Translations under genes and position numbers: made by a program
The notes under the pieces: model-generated
What the model was told of the DNA's origin: nothing
What the model saw: only the letters and a program-made list of their open reading frames with translations
The model's database searches: none
In this document: positions 26,593 through 36,224 of the stretch, in pieces
Numbering within the stretch: the first letter of the stretch is position 1
Layout of the letters: each line of letters begins with the position of its first letter
Assembly (NCBI RefSeq): GCF_900188385.1
Contig: NZ_FZOI01000003.1
Location: 399,406 to 463,405, forward strand
DNA: 64,000 bases
Source of the DNA: Azospirillum sp. RU38E
GTDB taxonomy: Bacteria; Pseudomonadota; Alphaproteobacteria; Azospirillales; Azospirillaceae
Direction of reading: 5' to 3'

Positions 26593-27684
26593 ATGCGTCT
26601 TCCCCTTCAGATCGCCACCGCCATTGCCCTGGCCGCCATTGGGGGCGGCATCTGGTATGCAGCCGGTTCCAGGGATACCGGGGGGCCTCGCCAGGTTGCT
26701 GCCCGCCCGGTGGATGTCGTGGCCAGCCGCGCTGGCCGGGGGGAGATCAAGGTCGTGTTCGATGCCGTGGGCACCCTGCGCGCCAATGAGGCGGTGACGG
26801 TGACCGCCAAGACCGCCGGCTTGGTGCGCACCATCCGTTTCCAGGAAGGACAGAAGGTCTCCGCCGGCGACGTGCTGCTGGAACTGGATGATACAGAGGT
26901 GCGGGCCAATCTGGCCGTGGCGGAGGCGACGCGCCGCAACGCCGCTCAGCTGCTGGAACGCTCCAAGGCGCTGCTGCCACGGCAGGCCATTGCCCAGGCC
27001 AAGGTGGATGAGCTGAACCTGCAGCTGCAGGGGGCGGAGGCATCGGTGCGCGCCGCCCAGGCCCGCCTGCAGGATCTGACCATCCGCGCGCCCTTTGGCG
27101 GGGCCACCGGCCTGCGCCAGGTCAGCCCCGGCGCCCTGGTGCAGCCGGGCACGCCGGTGACCACGCTGGATGATACCGGTGTGATGAAGCTGGAATTCAC
27201 CGTGCCGGAAGCCGCATTGCCGCAGTTGCGCGAGGGCATGGAGATTGCGGCCAGCAGCAATGTCTATCCGGGTCAGGCCTTCCAGGGCACGCTGTCGGCG
27301 GTGGATACCCGCATCGACAGCGTTACCCGCACCCTGGCGGCCCTGGCCCGCCTGCCCAACCCGGATGGCCGCCTGCGGCCCGGCATGTTCATGACCGTGC
27401 GGCTGACGCTGGAAAACCGCGCCAATGTGGTGCTGGTGCCGGAAGAAGCGCTGGTGCCGGTTGGTGACCGCCAGTTTGTTTATCTGGTGGTGGAGGGCAA
27501 GGTGCAGCGCCGGGAAATCACCATCGGCGCGCGTTCCGGCGGCAATGTGGAGGCGGCCCAGGGCCTGCAGGGCGGTGAGCTGATCATCACCCGTGGCACC
27601 CAGAAGGTGCGCGAAGGCCTGCCGGTCAATGCCAAGATCAGTGGCGGCAGCGATGTGCCACAGGCGGCAGCCCGGCCCAGCTGA
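26593..27684 (+). CDS. RND efflux periplasmic adaptor (membrane fusion protein)
   Basis: 363-aa adaptor linking an inner-membrane RND pump to an outer-membrane channel. An N-terminal membrane anchor (LQIATAIALAAIGGGIWYAA) is followed by the first lipoyl half (VTVTAKTAGLVRTIRFQEGQ), an alpha-helical hairpin, the second half (LTIRAPFGGATGLRQVSPGA) and beta-barrel/membrane-proximal domains. 83 bp upstream of the RND pump gene in the same direction. The substrate range is unknown and no TolC-type gene is adjacent. Confidence 0.93.
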   Translation: MRLPLQIATAIALAAIGGGIWYAAGSRDTGGPRQVAARPVDVVASRAGRGEIKVVFDAVGTLRANEAVTVTAKTAGLVRTIRFQEGQKVSAGDVLLELDDTEVRANLAVAEATRRNAAQLLERSKALLPRQAIAQAKVDELNLQLQGAEASVRAAQARLQDLTIRAPFGGATGLRQVSPGALVQPGTPVTTLDDTGVMKLEFTVPEAALPQLREGMEIAASSNVYPGQAFQGTLSAVDTRIDSVTRTLAALARLPNPDGRLRPGMFMTVRLTLENRANVVLVPEEALVPVGDRQFVYLVVEGKVQRREITIGARSGGNVEAAQGLQGGELIITRGTQKVREGLPVNAKISGGSDVPQAAARPS

Positions 27685-27767
27685 GGCCGCCGCCCAACCG
27701 GTAAGTTTTTCGTCGGCGCCAGCGGCGCCCTGTCCTACCTGATGTCAATCCAGGGGCTACGCCTGCC

Positions 27768-30700
27768 ATGGTGCTCTCCGACCTCTCGATCCAGCGCCCG
27801 GTGCTTGCCTTCGTGATCAGCGCCATGCTGGTTGTGTTCGGCGTGCTGGGCTATGAGAAGCTGCCGGTGCGCGAGCTGCCGAAGATCGATTATCCCGTCG
27901 TTTCCATCTCCACCAACTATCCCGGCGCCAGCGCGGAGGTGGTGGATAATGAAATCACCGAACGGATCGAGGGGGTGATCAACGGGATCGAGGGGATCAA
28001 AACCATCCGCTCCCGGTCGCGCGAAGGTGCTTCCTCCGTCTCGGTGGAATTCGACATCGACCGCGATATTGACAGCGCCAGCAATGATGTGCGCGACCGT
28101 GTGGGCCGCATCGCCGAGAATCTGCCGCAGGAGGCGGATACGCCGGAAATCAGCAAGGTCGATGCCGACAGCAACCCGATCATGTGGATTTCCCTGCGCG
28201 CCCAGGGCATGGACCAGCTGGAGCTGACGGATTTCGTCCGCCGCTATTATCAGGATGCGCTGGCCACGGTGCCGGGCGTGGCCTCCATCCGCATCAGCGG
28301 GTCGCGGGAATTCGCCATGCGCGTCTGGCTGGACCGCAACGCCATGGCGGCGCGCGGGGTGACGGTGCAGGATATTGAAGATGCCATCCGCCGGGAAAAT
28401 GCCGAGCTGCCGGCCGGTCGCATCGAAAGCCAGCAGCGCGAATTCACCGTGCGCACCGATACGCGGCTGAACCGCCCCGAACAGTTCGCCCGCATCCTGA
28501 TCCGCCAGGATGGCATGAATCAGGTACGCGTCGGCGATGTGGCGCGGGTGGAGGTGGCGGCCCGCGACGACCGTTCCGATTTCCGCATCAACGGATCGGC
28601 TGCCGTCGGCATGGGCATTGTGCGCCAATCCACCGCCAATACGATGGAAGTGTCACAAGGCGTGCGGGCGCTGCTGGCCCAGTTCCAGGCCAACCTGCCG
28701 GCCGGCATGATCCTGGAGGTGCGGCATGATGATGCCGCCTTCATCGGCCAATCCATCTATGAGGTGTTCCACGCCATCGCCGTGGCCGTGGGGCTGGTGG
28801 TGCTGGTGGTGTGGATGTTCCTGCGCACCCTGCGTGCCACCATCATTCCCGTGGTCGCCATCCCGGTTTCCATGGTGGCCGCCTTTGGCGTGATGGCGGC
28901 CATGGGCTTTTCCATCAATGTGCTGACCCTGCTGGCCTTTGTGCTGGCGGTGGGTCTGGTGGTGGATGATGCCATCATCGTGGTGGAAAATATCTCCCGC
29001 CGGATTGAGGAGGGGGAGCCGCCGCTGCTGGCCTCCTATCGTGGGGCCCGGCAGATCGGCTTCGCGGTGATTGCCACCACGCTGGTGCTGCTGGCGGTGA
29101 TTGCACCCTTGTCCATGCTGGCCGGCGATCAAGGCCGCCTGTTCCGCGAATTCGCCGTCGCCCTGATGGCCGCCATCGGTTTTTCCTGCGTGGTGGCGCT
29201 GACCCTATCGCCCATGCTCTGTTCCAAGCTGCTGAAGGGCCATGCGGAACCGCGCGGCCTGTTCCGCTATACGGAGCGGGTGCTGGATCGGGTGACCGAA
29301 GGTTATCGCGCCCTGCTGCGCAGTGCCCTGGCCGCGCGGGTGCTGGTGCTGGCCCTGCTGGGTGGTTCCCTGGTGCTGACCGGGCTGATCGCCCTGGCTT
29401 TGCCGTCAGAACTGGCCCCGACGGAGGATCGCGGCCAGTTCCGCATCAGCATCACCGCGCCGGAAGGCGCCAGCGTGGAGTTCACCAACCAGGAGGTGGC
29501 AGAGGTGGAGGCGGTGCTGCGCCCCTATCTGCAATCGGGGGAACTGGATAACACGCTGACCATCGTCAATCCCGGCTGGGGCGGCAATTCCGGCGTCAAC
29601 CGGGCCATGGTGGTTGCCCGCTCCCCCACCTGGGACAAGCGCCCCGCCAACGGCCGTTCCGTGCAGGATCTGGTGGCGGAAATCACGCCCAAGCTGGATG
29701 CCATTCCCGGTGCCCGCATCAATGTTGTGCTGCCGTCGGGCCTGGGTGGTGGTGGCGGCAATGCCAACCAGCTGCAGGTCGTTATCGGCGGCAACACGTT
29801 CGAAGAACTGGCCGACTGGCGCGACATGCTGATTGAACGGCTGCGGGAATATCCCGGCCTGACTGGCTTTCAGGCCAATTATGATGAGACGAAGCCCCAG
29901 TTGCGGGTGACGGTGGACCGCGACCGGGCGGCCGATCTGGGGGTGCCCGTCACCGTGATCGGCCGCACCCTGGAAACCATGCTGGGCGAGCGCGAGGTGA
30001 CGCGCTATCTGGACCGGGGCGAGGAATATGATGTGGTGCTGCGCGCCAACAGCGGTGACCGCGCCAACCCGCGCGACCTGAACAATATTTTCGTGCGCGG
30101 CGGCAATGCCGGTGGCAGCAGCCAGCTGGTGCCGCTGGCCAACCTGATCCAGATCCATGACATTGCCGCCCCGACGGAGCTGAACCGTTACAACCGGCTG
30201 CGGTCGATCACCATTACGGCCAACCTGACCAACGGCACCCCCATGGGTGACGCCATCAAGGTGGTGCAGCAGGCCGCGGCTGAGGCCCTGCCACCGGAAG
30301 CGCGGATCAGCTTTGAAGGGGCCGCCCGGCTGCAGCTGGAAGCCTCCAGCGCCATTTACTTTGCCCTGGGCATGGCCATGCTGGTGGCCTTCCTGGTGCT
30401 GGCGGCACAGTTTGAGAATTTCCGCCTGCCGGCGATGATTCTGGTCTCCGTGTTGCCCGCCGGGTTTGGCGGGGTGCTGGCCATCCAACTGACCGGCATG
30501 TCGCTGAACACCTATACGCAGATCGGCCTGATCATGCTGATCGGCCTGATCGCCAAGAACGCCATCATGATTGTGGAGTTCGCCAACCAGCTGCGCGAAG
30601 AGGGTAAGGCCCTGCTGGATGCCGTGGTGGAGGCATCGGCCCTGCGGCTGCGCCCCATCCTGATGACCTCTATTGCCACCGTGTTCGGTGCCCTGCCCCT

Positions 30701-30914
30701 GGCGCTGGCCCATGGGGCGGGGGCGGAAAGCCGCATGGCCATCGGCTGGGTGATCGTCGGCGGGGTCAGTGTCGGCACGCTGATCTCCCTGTTCGTCACG
30801 CCGGTGCTTTACAGCCTGTTCGCCCAGGGGGTGCAGCCGATCGGCGCGGTGCGACGCTTGATCGAGGAACAGGAAAGGCGCTTCCACGAAGCCCCCCAGG
30901 TTCCCGCTGAATGA
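27768..30914 (+). CDS. RND multidrug efflux permease (AcrB/MexF-type)
   Basis: 1048-aa inner-membrane proton-driven exporter. The N-terminus LSIQRPVLAFVISAMLVVFG is standard for HAE1-type pumps. The proton-relay aspartates lie in FVLAVGLVVDDAIIVVENIS (helix 4), with MLIGLIAKNAIMIVEFANQL in helix 10. Two large periplasmic loops carry the porter and docking domains. Follows its adaptor gene; a strong terminator ends the operon at 30917-30944. Hydrophobic compounds are the usual substrates. Confidence 0.95.
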   Translation: MVLSDLSIQRPVLAFVISAMLVVFGVLGYEKLPVRELPKIDYPVVSISTNYPGASAEVVDNEITERIEGVINGIEGIKTIRSRSREGASSVSVEFDIDRDIDSASNDVRDRVGRIAENLPQEADTPEISKVDADSNPIMWISLRAQGMDQLELTDFVRRYYQDALATVPGVASIRISGSREFAMRVWLDRNAMAARGVTVQDIEDAIRRENAELPAGRIESQQREFTVRTDTRLNRPEQFARILIRQDGMNQVRVGDVARVEVAARDDRSDFRINGSAAVGMGIVRQSTANTMEVSQGVRALLAQFQANLPAGMILEVRHDDAAFIGQSIYEVFHAIAVAVGLVVLVVWMFLRTLRATIIPVVAIPVSMVAAFGVMAAMGFSINVLTLLAFVLAVGLVVDDAIIVVENISRRIEEGEPPLLASYRGARQIGFAVIATTLVLLAVIAPLSMLAGDQGRLFREFAVALMAAIGFSCVVALTLSPMLCSKLLKGHAEPRGLFRYTERVLDRVTEGYRALLRSALAARVLVLALLGGSLVLTGLIALALPSELAPTEDRGQFRISITAPEGASVEFTNQEVAEVEAVLRPYLQSGELDNTLTIVNPGWGGNSGVNRAMVVARSPTWDKRPANGRSVQDLVAEITPKLDAIPGARINVVLPSGLGGGGGNANQLQVVIGGNTFEELADWRDMLIERLREYPGLTGFQANYDETKPQLRVTVDRDRAADLGVPVTVIGRTLETMLGEREVTRYLDRGEEYDVVLRANSGDRANPRDLNNIFVRGGNAGGSSQLVPLANLIQIHDIAAPTELNRYNRLRSITITANLTNGTPMGDAIKVVQQAAAEALPPEARISFEGAARLQLEASSAIYFALGMAMLVAFLVLAAQFENFRLPAMILVSVLPAGFGGVLAIQLTGMSLNTYTQIGLIMLIGLIAKNAIMIVEFANQLREEGKALLDAVVEASALRLRPILMTSIATVFGALPLALAHGAGAESRMAIGWVIVGGVSVGTLISLFVTPVLYSLFAQGVQPIGAVRRLIEEQERRFHEAPQVPAE

Positions 30915-30916
30915 TG

Positions 30917-30944
30917 AAAGGGCGCCCCGTGAGGCGCCCTTTTC
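30917..30944 (+). terminator. Intrinsic terminator of the RND operon
   Basis: Arms AAAGGGCGCC and GGCGCCCTTTTC around a short loop, directly after the pump stop codon. The A/T tracts on both sides make it usable from both strands. Confidence 0.8.
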
Positions 30945-30990
30945 ATATCAGCGTGTAAATCCGGACCGCCAGCCAAAGGGCCGACCGCCA

Positions 30991-31230
30991 TCAATCCCCG
31001 CCGGTATGCCGGTCGGTGATCCAGAAGAACAGGGCCAGCAGCGGCAGCAGAAAGGCCAACGGCCCGAAGAAACGCCAGGGGCCCGGTGGGAAAGGGACAT
31101 AATGGGAAATCAGCGCCACCCCGCCCAAGGCGACCACCACCAGCCCCCCCACCAGCGCCCAGCCCTCCCAAGTGGCGGGCGTGATGCCAGGCCCGGACCG
31201 CTTGGAACGGAACCAATATCTGCGCGCCAT
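30991..31230 (-). CDS. Small two-helix membrane protein, paralogue 1
   Basis: 79 aa: a basic N-terminus (MARRYWFRSKRSGPGITPAT), then WEGW, a first helix (LVGGLVVVALGGVALI), FPPGPWRFFGP, a second helix (LAFLLPLLALFFWI) and a conserved end TDRHTGG. It matches the next gene on the strand (31407-31649) along its length, so the pair arose by duplication. Family function unknown. Confidence 0.75.
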   Translation of the reverse strand: MARRYWFRSKRSGPGITPATWEGWALVGGLVVVALGGVALISHYVPFPPGPWRFFGPLAFLLPLLALFFWITDRHTGGD

Positions 31231-31406
31231 CCTCCTCCCCTATAAGTAGATCAGCCAACGCACTAGTTCTACATTAGAGCATAGGGCAACACAACTACAA
31301 CCAGAGCGGCAGCAGCTTTATCCAATTTTTGTTACAATTGGGAGGACAGAATGGGGGGAGCGCGACATTTCATTCTGCCCGCCCCCATTCTTATGGGTCA
31401 GAGGTA

Positions 31407-31649
31407 TCAGCCCTCTCCATCACCCGTATGGCGATCCGCGACCCAGCAGAACAGCGCCAGCAGCGGAATCAGATAAAGCAGGGGGCCAAAAATCCGCCAG
31501 GGTCCGGCCGGCAAGGGGACGAACTGCTTGATCAGGGCGATTCCTGCAACCGCCAGCAACACGAAAAGCGCCGTCACCCCCCACCCTTCCCAGGTGGCGG
31601 GTGCCGTGCCATAGCCCAGACGTTTGGGACGAAACCAGGGACGCTGCAT
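31407..31649 (-). CDS. Small two-helix membrane protein, paralogue 2
   Basis: 80 aa from the ATG at 31649. It shares the plan of its neighbour: a basic N-terminus (WFRPKRLGYGTAPAT), WEGW, a helix, PLPAGPWRIFGP, a helix, then ADRHTG. The upstream in-frame ATG at 31685 is less likely because the paralogue starts at the equivalent of 31649. About 175 bp separates the two genes. Inner-membrane location expected; role unknown. Confidence 0.73.
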   Translation of the reverse strand: MQRPWFRPKRLGYGTAPATWEGWGVTALFVLLAVAGIALIKQFVPLPAGPWRIFGPLLYLIPLLALFCWVADRHTGDGEG

Positions 31650-31709
31650 GGGGAAAGCCTCGACGCTTGGTGAAACCGCTTCCATGGCAATATAGCGATG
31701 GAAAACAGT

Positions 31710-32189
31710 TCAATCGCAAGCAGCAAGTCGACGCAGCCCGTCGCCACTGATCCCCATCAGCGTCACGGTCTCGGCATCGGCCCCCAAGCTGCGATAGAAC
31801 AGGGCGGCGCGCAGATTGGCCGGGCGCATGTGCCAGGACAGCCAGCCCAGCCCGCGATCCAGCACCAGCCGGGCACAGGCACCCACCAGGGCGCGGCCCA
31901 CCCCGGCCCGGCGGGCCAGCGGTTCAACATAGAGATTTTCCAGCACCAGCCCAGCCCTGGCCGATTGGCTGTCATACCCACGGGTCAGCAGGGCCACCCC
32001 CGCTATATGGCCCCGGCGGGTGGCCAGCAGGCAGGTGAACAGCGGGTCGGCACCAAACCCCTGTTGCCGGAACAAAGCCGGTGTCAGGGCTGGTGGCTCC
32101 ATCCCCTCTTCCGCCGACAGGGCGGCCAGCAGGGCACAAACGACATCGGCATCCGCACGGGTCGCCGCACGGATGCCGATTTCTTCCAT
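31710..32189 (-). CDS. GNAT-family N-acetyltransferase
   Basis: 159-aa acetyltransferase: N-terminal IRAATRADADVVCALLAAL, acetyl-CoA motif A (VLENLYVEPLARRAGVGRAL), and a C-terminal strand-helix (RPANLRAALFYRSLGADAET). The substrate is unknown. Unlike the GNAT at 11280 it has no antitoxin partner and lacks the TacT-specific features. It lies 20 bp after leuB on the same strand and could be read through from it. Confidence 0.85.
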   Translation of the reverse strand: MEEIGIRAATRADADVVCALLAALSAEEGMEPPALTPALFRQQGFGADPLFTCLLATRRGHIAGVALLTRGYDSQSARAGLVLENLYVEPLARRAGVGRALVGACARLVLDRGLGWLSWHMRPANLRAALFYRSLGADAETVTLMGISGDGLRRLAACD

Positions 32190-32209
32190 CACAAACGATC
32201 CCGGCCCGG

Positions 32210-33322
32210 TCAGGCGGCGATCAGCTTGTCCATTTCGCGCAGGATGCTGTCCGACATGACGGAGGTGGACACCTTGGCCATGCCAGCCTGCATGATGTCA
32301 CCAGTGCGCAGGCCGGTGCCCAGCACGTTCTGCACGGCATTTTCCAGAATGTCGGCATCTTCCTGCAGGTCGAAGGACCAGCGCAGCGCCATGGCAAAGG
32401 ACAGGAACATGGCGATCGGGTTGGCCAGATCGCGGCCGGCAATATCCGGGGCCGAACCATGCACCGGCTCATACAAGGCCTTGCGCTTGCCCTGGGCATC
32501 CACGGCACCCAGAGAGGCCGACGGCAGCATCCCGATGGAACCGGTCAGCATGGACGCCTCGTCCGACAGGATGTCGCCGAAAAGATTGTCGGTGACGATC
32601 ACATCGAACTGCTTGGGGTTGCGCACCAGCTGCATGGCGGCAGCGTCGGCCAGCATGTGGGACAGTTCCACATCCTGATATTCGGCCTTGTGCAGGGCGG
32701 TCACTTCCTGACGCCACAGCAGGCCCGACTCCATCACATTGCCCTTGTCGGAGGAGCAGACCTTGTTGCCGCGCTTGCGCGCCAGCTCAAAGGCCACGCG
32801 GGCGACGCGGTGGATTTCGTGCGTGTCATAGACCTGGGTGTTGACGCCGCGGCGTTCGCCGTTCGGCAGATCGGTGATGCCGCGCGGCTCCCCGAAATAA
32901 ACGCCGCCGGTCAGTTCGCGGATGATCATGATATCCAGACCGCGCACGATTTCCGGCTTCAGCGTGCTGGCATCCACCAGCGCGTCGAACACCTTGGCCG
33001 GGCGCAGGTTGGCGAACAGGCCCATTTCCTTGCGCAGGCGCAGCAGGCCCGCTTCCGGGCGCTTGTCAAAGCCCAGATTATCCCATTTCGGGCCACCCAC
33101 GGCGGCCAGGATCACGGCATCCACCGCCAGGGCGCGGGCCATGGTCTCATCCGTCAGGGGCGTACCATGCGCGTCGTAGGAGCAGCCGCCAACCAGACCT
33201 TCCTCAAGCTGGAACTCCACCCCGCGCTTGCGGCTGTACCAGTCGATCACGCGCCGCAGCTGGCGCATGACTTCAGGACCGATACCATCGCCCGGCAGCA
33301 GCAGCAGCGAATGCTTCGACAT
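32210..33322 (-). CDS. leuB: 3-isopropylmalate dehydrogenase
   Basis: 370-aa NAD-dependent enzyme for the third step of leucine synthesis. Hallmarks: [13 protein letters not shown] at the N-terminus, AAVGGPKWD, the substrate loop [17 protein letters not shown], and the C-terminal NAD/metal site ([22 protein letters not shown] [20 protein letters not shown], then [20 protein letters not shown]). The ATG at 33322 gives the standard start. Downstream of leuD in the same direction. Length fits the family. Confidence 0.97.
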   Translation of the reverse strand: MSKHSLLLLPGDGIGPEVMRQLRRVIDWYSRKRGVEFQLEEGLVGGCSYDAHGTPLTDETMARALAVDAVILAAVGGPKWDNLGFDKRPEAGLLRLRKEMGLFANLRPAKVFDALVDASTLKPEIVRGLDIMIIRELTGGVYFGEPRGITDLPNGERRGVNTQVYDTHEIHRVARVAFELARKRGNKVCSSDKGNVMESGLLWRQEVTALHKAEYQDVELSHMLADAAAMQLVRNPKQFDVIVTDNLFGDILSDEASMLTGSIGMLPSASLGAVDAQGKRKALYEPVHGSAPDIAGRDLANPIAMFLSFAMALRWSFDLQEDADILENAVQNVLGTGLRTGDIMQAGMAKVSTSVMSDSILREMDKLIAA

Positions 33323-33452
33323 GACGGAAAACCCCTCGAATGGATAGGCGTGATGAAAGGACAGCCCCGATGGACTGGCCCCGAGTTCTAAACCGATTGG
33401 CGGCTGCCGCCAAGTGTGACGGCAGCCGCCCTTTGAACCGATAGCCGGAAGA

Positions 33453-34070
33453 TCAGGAGGCCGAGGCCCAGAGCCAGGGCTGCGACTGCTTGTTGGACGC
33501 CTCGAACGCATCGATCGACGGCGCGTTGCGCAGCGTCAGACCGATATCGTCCCAGCCATTCAGCAGGCATTCGCGGCGGAACGGCTCCACATCAAAGCCG
33601 ATCTTCTCCCCGTCCGGCAGGGTGATCTGCTGGGTTTCCAGATCGACAGTGAAGGTGGCATTGGCGCCATTATCGGCGGCGGCCATCAGCTTTTCGACAA
33701 TTTCCACCGGCATCGGGATCGGCAGGATGCCGTTCTTGAAGCTGTTATTGAAGAAGATGTCGGCGAAGCTGGGGGCGATGATGCAGCGGATGCCGAAATC
33801 AGCCAGCGCCCAGGGCGCATGTTCGCGCGAGGAGCCGCAGCCGAAATTATCGCCGGCGATCAGGATGGAGGCATTGCGATAGGCCGGCTTGTTCAGCACG
33901 AAATCGGCCACTTCCTGCCCGTCCTTGAAGCGCATGGAGGCGAACAGGCCGGCACCCAGCCCGGTGCGCTGGATCGTCTTCAGATATTCGGCGGCGATGA
34001 TCATGTCGGTATCGACATTCATCAGCCGCAGCGGGGCGGCGACACCGGTGAGCTGGGTGAATTTTTGCAT
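33453..34070 (-). CDS. leuD: 3-isopropylmalate dehydratase small subunit
   Basis: 205-aa swivel domain that pairs with LeuC to isomerise isopropylmalate in leucine synthesis. Key segments: [37 protein letters not shown] and [17 protein letters not shown]. The start at 34070 is the family start; the frame is open further upstream. The gene runs with leuB (130 bp apart), but leuC is not upstream: the next gene there is a divergent VOC protein, so the large subunit must be elsewhere. Confidence 0.96.
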   Translation of the reverse strand: MQKFTQLTGVAAPLRLMNVDTDMIIAAEYLKTIQRTGLGAGLFASMRFKDGQEVADFVLNKPAYRNASILIAGDNFGCGSSREHAPWALADFGIRCIIAPSFADIFFNNSFKNGILPIPMPVEIVEKLMAAADNGANATFTVDLETQQITLPDGEKIGFDVEPFRRECLLNGWDDIGLTLRNAPSIDAFEASNKQSQPWLWASAS

Positions 34071-34302
34071 CTGACTGTACCCGGACGATTGGCAATGGAA
34101 CCTGTATCCCTTCTGCCATGCCGCCGTGCGGCCGCGCAACACATGATCGTTGTAAGGCTGGTCTGCGACAGATGCTTGCGTGGGACATCCTGATGCCCCC
34201 GCCTTCCCCCTCGAAATTTCACGGGTGCGACCATGGTGCCGTGGCAATCGCGTGCCTATCTCCTATCATAGGGTCGGGGGGCCCTTGTCCGATGGAGGCA
34301 TC

Positions 34303-34659
34303 ATGCGTCTGTTCAGGGTGACTTTGCCGGTGGCGGCGGTGGAAAGTGCTGCCCGTTTCTATGGCGCCGTGCTGGGCCAGCCCGGCACCCGCGCGGCCCC
34401 CGACCGGCATTCGTTCGAGGTGGGGCAGGTACGGCTGGACTGCCGGCAGGTGGCCGACGGGATGCCGATTCCCATCTCTGAGCCGGTCTGTTTTGCCGTG
34501 CATGATCTGGAAGGGTTCCGCCAGCGGGTTCTGGATACGGGGGGCGAGCCCCCCGGCGAGATCATTGTCGAGCCATCGGGCGAACGCAGCTTCCACTGCG
34601 CCGATCCCTCGGGCAACGCCCTCTGCTTTGTGGAGGCAGGCACGGAGCGGCAGGACTGA
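34303..34659 (+). CDS. VOC/glyoxalase-superfamily protein
   Basis: 118-aa single-domain vicinal-oxygen-chelate fold: FRVTLPVAAVESAARFYGAV at the start and FHCADPSGNALCFVEAG at the end, with the usual metal-ligand Glu near the C-terminus. The family covers glyoxalases, dioxygenases and resistance proteins; no specific activity can be assigned. GGAGG lies just before the ATG at 34303. Convergent with the methyltransferase, 6 nt apart. Confidence 0.82.
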   Translation: MRLFRVTLPVAAVESAARFYGAVLGQPGTRAAPDRHSFEVGQVRLDCRQVADGMPIPISEPVCFAVHDLEGFRQRVLDTGGEPPGEIIVEPSGERSFHCADPSGNALCFVEAGTERQD

Positions 34660-34665
34660 TCCCGG

Positions 34666-35520
34666 TCAGGCCTTGGCCGTCACCTGCCAGCAGGCGGCGG
34701 TAAACCGCACCTCCCCCGCCTGGATGAAGGGGGCGAAGGCATCCAGCAGGCGCGCCAGCACATCCTGCTGCCAGGCCGGCTCCAGCCGCTCCATCACCCG
34801 ACCCAGCGGGCCGAAGCGGGTGAGATAGGTTGGCAGTTGGTCCGCCGGCAGACGGCATTCCGCCGCCGCCGGTGCAATGTCGATCCGGTCCCATCCCGAC
34901 TGGCGCAGGATTTCCTGCACATAGTCATGATCGGCAAAGGCAAACTGGCCGGGGGCACCGGGTTGCCGGGGCGGCAGCGCCGGCAACAGCGGTCCTGCCA
35001 CCCGTTCGGCCAGGGTCATGAAGCTGTTTTCCGTCCCCCCGCGCCAGGAGAAGAAATGCAGCGCGCCCCCCGGCCGTGTGGCCCGGCGCAGATTGGCGAA
35101 GGCCGCCACGGGCTGGCCGAAGAACATCACGCCAAAGCGTGACACCAGCATGTCGAACCCGGCCGGCGGGAAATCATGGTTTTCCGCATCGGCCAGCAGG
35201 AAGCGCGCCGCCAAGCCGGCCGCATTTCGGCGCGCCTCTGCCGCGGCCAGCATGGGGGCGGAGATATCAATACCCGTCACCGCCCCGCCCGGCCGCTGCT
35301 GTCTGGCGATGGCCAGGGTGACGGCACCGGTGCCGCACCCGACATCCAGCACCCGTTCCCCCTGCTGTGCCGCCACGGCGGCGACCAGCCGTTCCTGAAA
35401 CGGGTGCAGCATCTGATCCATCATCACCTGCCCCTCCACCCAGGCCCGGCCCGCCGGGCCATTCCACAGCTGCGCCTGATCCTCTCCGGAACCAGGGGAT
35501 GGGGCTGCTTTCTCGGTCAT
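34666..35520 (-). CDS. Class I SAM-dependent methyltransferase
   Basis: 284-aa methyltransferase with motif I RVLDVGCGTGAVTLAI (about residues 57-70), acidic motif II ITGIDISAPML, and post-I segments GFDMLVSRFGVMFF and RATRPGGALHFFSW. Related to UbiE/arsenite-type enzymes but with no substrate signature. Divergent from a MerR-family regulator 83 bp away, with a regulator-type palindrome in its promoter (35571-35588). It is probably the regulator's target. Confidence 0.88.
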   Translation of the reverse strand: MTEKAAPSPGSGEDQAQLWNGPAGRAWVEGQVMMDQMLHPFQERLVAAVAAQQGERVLDVGCGTGAVTLAIARQQRPGGAVTGIDISAPMLAAAEARRNAAGLAARFLLADAENHDFPPAGFDMLVSRFGVMFFGQPVAAFANLRRATRPGGALHFFSWRGGTENSFMTLAERVAGPLLPALPPRQPGAPGQFAFADHDYVQEILRQSGWDRIDIAPAAAECRLPADQLPTYLTRFGPLGRVMERLEPAWQQDVLARLLDAFAPFIQAGEVRFTAACWQVTAKA

Positions 35521-35561
35521 TCTGATCTCCCTTCACTTGCCAAACCGGGTGGAATGGCAAC

Positions 35562-35592
35562 ATGCTGCCACTTCAAGTTCACTTGAGGTCAA
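35562..35592 (-). promoter_or_regulatory. MerR-type promoter and operator for the methyltransferase
   Basis: On the minus strand: -35 TTGACC (35592-35587), a 19-bp spacer, -10 CAGCAT (35567-35562). The palindrome CTTCAAGTTCACTTGAGG (35571-35588) lies inside the long spacer, the geometry MerR-family activators need. It matches the SoxR-box pattern CCTCAAGTTAACTTGAGG at 16 of 18 positions. The divergent neighbour is a MerR regulator. Confidence 0.6.
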
Positions 35593-35602
35593 GGGCGATT
35601 TC

Positions 35603-36028
35603 ATGCTGCTGGATATTGGCGAGGTGGCGCGGACATCCGGCCTGAGCCCGGCCACCCTGCGCTTTTACGAAGAAAAGGGCTTGATCGCCCCCGTGGGACG
35701 CCGGGGGCTGCGCCGGCTTTATGAACCCGTGGTGCTGGAACGGCTGGCGCTGGTGGCGCTGGGCCGTGCTGCCGGTTTCACCCTGGCGGAAATCGGCCCC
35801 ATGCTGGGGGACGATGGCGCCCCCGCCCTGAACCGGCAGATGCTGGTGGAGAAGGCCGAGGCGCTGGACCGCGCCATTGCCCGACTGACAGCCATGCGCG
35901 ACGGGTTGCGCCATGCCGCCGCCTGCCCCGCCCCCCGCCATATGGAATGCCCCACCTTCCGGCGCATCCTGGATGCAGCGGCCCATGGATTCTTCAGCCG
36001 CGACAAGGCGGAGACGGCCCCCTTCTAA
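35603..36028 (+). CDS. MerR-family transcriptional regulator
   Basis: 141 aa: an N-terminal MerR helix-turn-helix (MLLDIGEVARTSGLSPATLR FYEEKGLI), a wing, a dimerisation helix (NRQMLVEKAEALDRAIARLT), and a C-terminal CPAPRHMEC pair of cysteines. It lacks the SoxR iron-sulphur motif, so the SoxR-like operator next to it does not make it SoxR; ligand unknown. The ATG at 35603 gives the family start. Likely controls the divergent methyltransferase and itself. Confidence 0.88.
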   Translation: MLLDIGEVARTSGLSPATLRFYEEKGLIAPVGRRGLRRLYEPVVLERLALVALGRAAGFTLAEIGPMLGDDGAPALNRQMLVEKAEALDRAIARLTAMRDGLRHAAACPAPRHMECPTFRRILDAAAHGFFSRDKAETAPF

Positions 36029-36224
36029 TCCCGCCCACGACGTTGGTCGGGGGCGGCAATGGTTTGTTGACCAGCGCGATTGCCGGGTGCCCCCACCCGC
36101 GCTACCATCATCCCAATATATCGATCGGCATGAACCGGCCCTGGCCGGCATAAAATGACCGACAACAGGGAGGGCGGCTGGATGCATCAATCCGACGGCA
36201 ATGAAACATGCCTGCGGGGGCGCC

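Noticed and set aside
35603..36028. Calling the MerR regulator SoxR because of the SoxR-like palindrome
   Set aside because: The protein lacks the four-cysteine iron-sulphur motif of SoxR.
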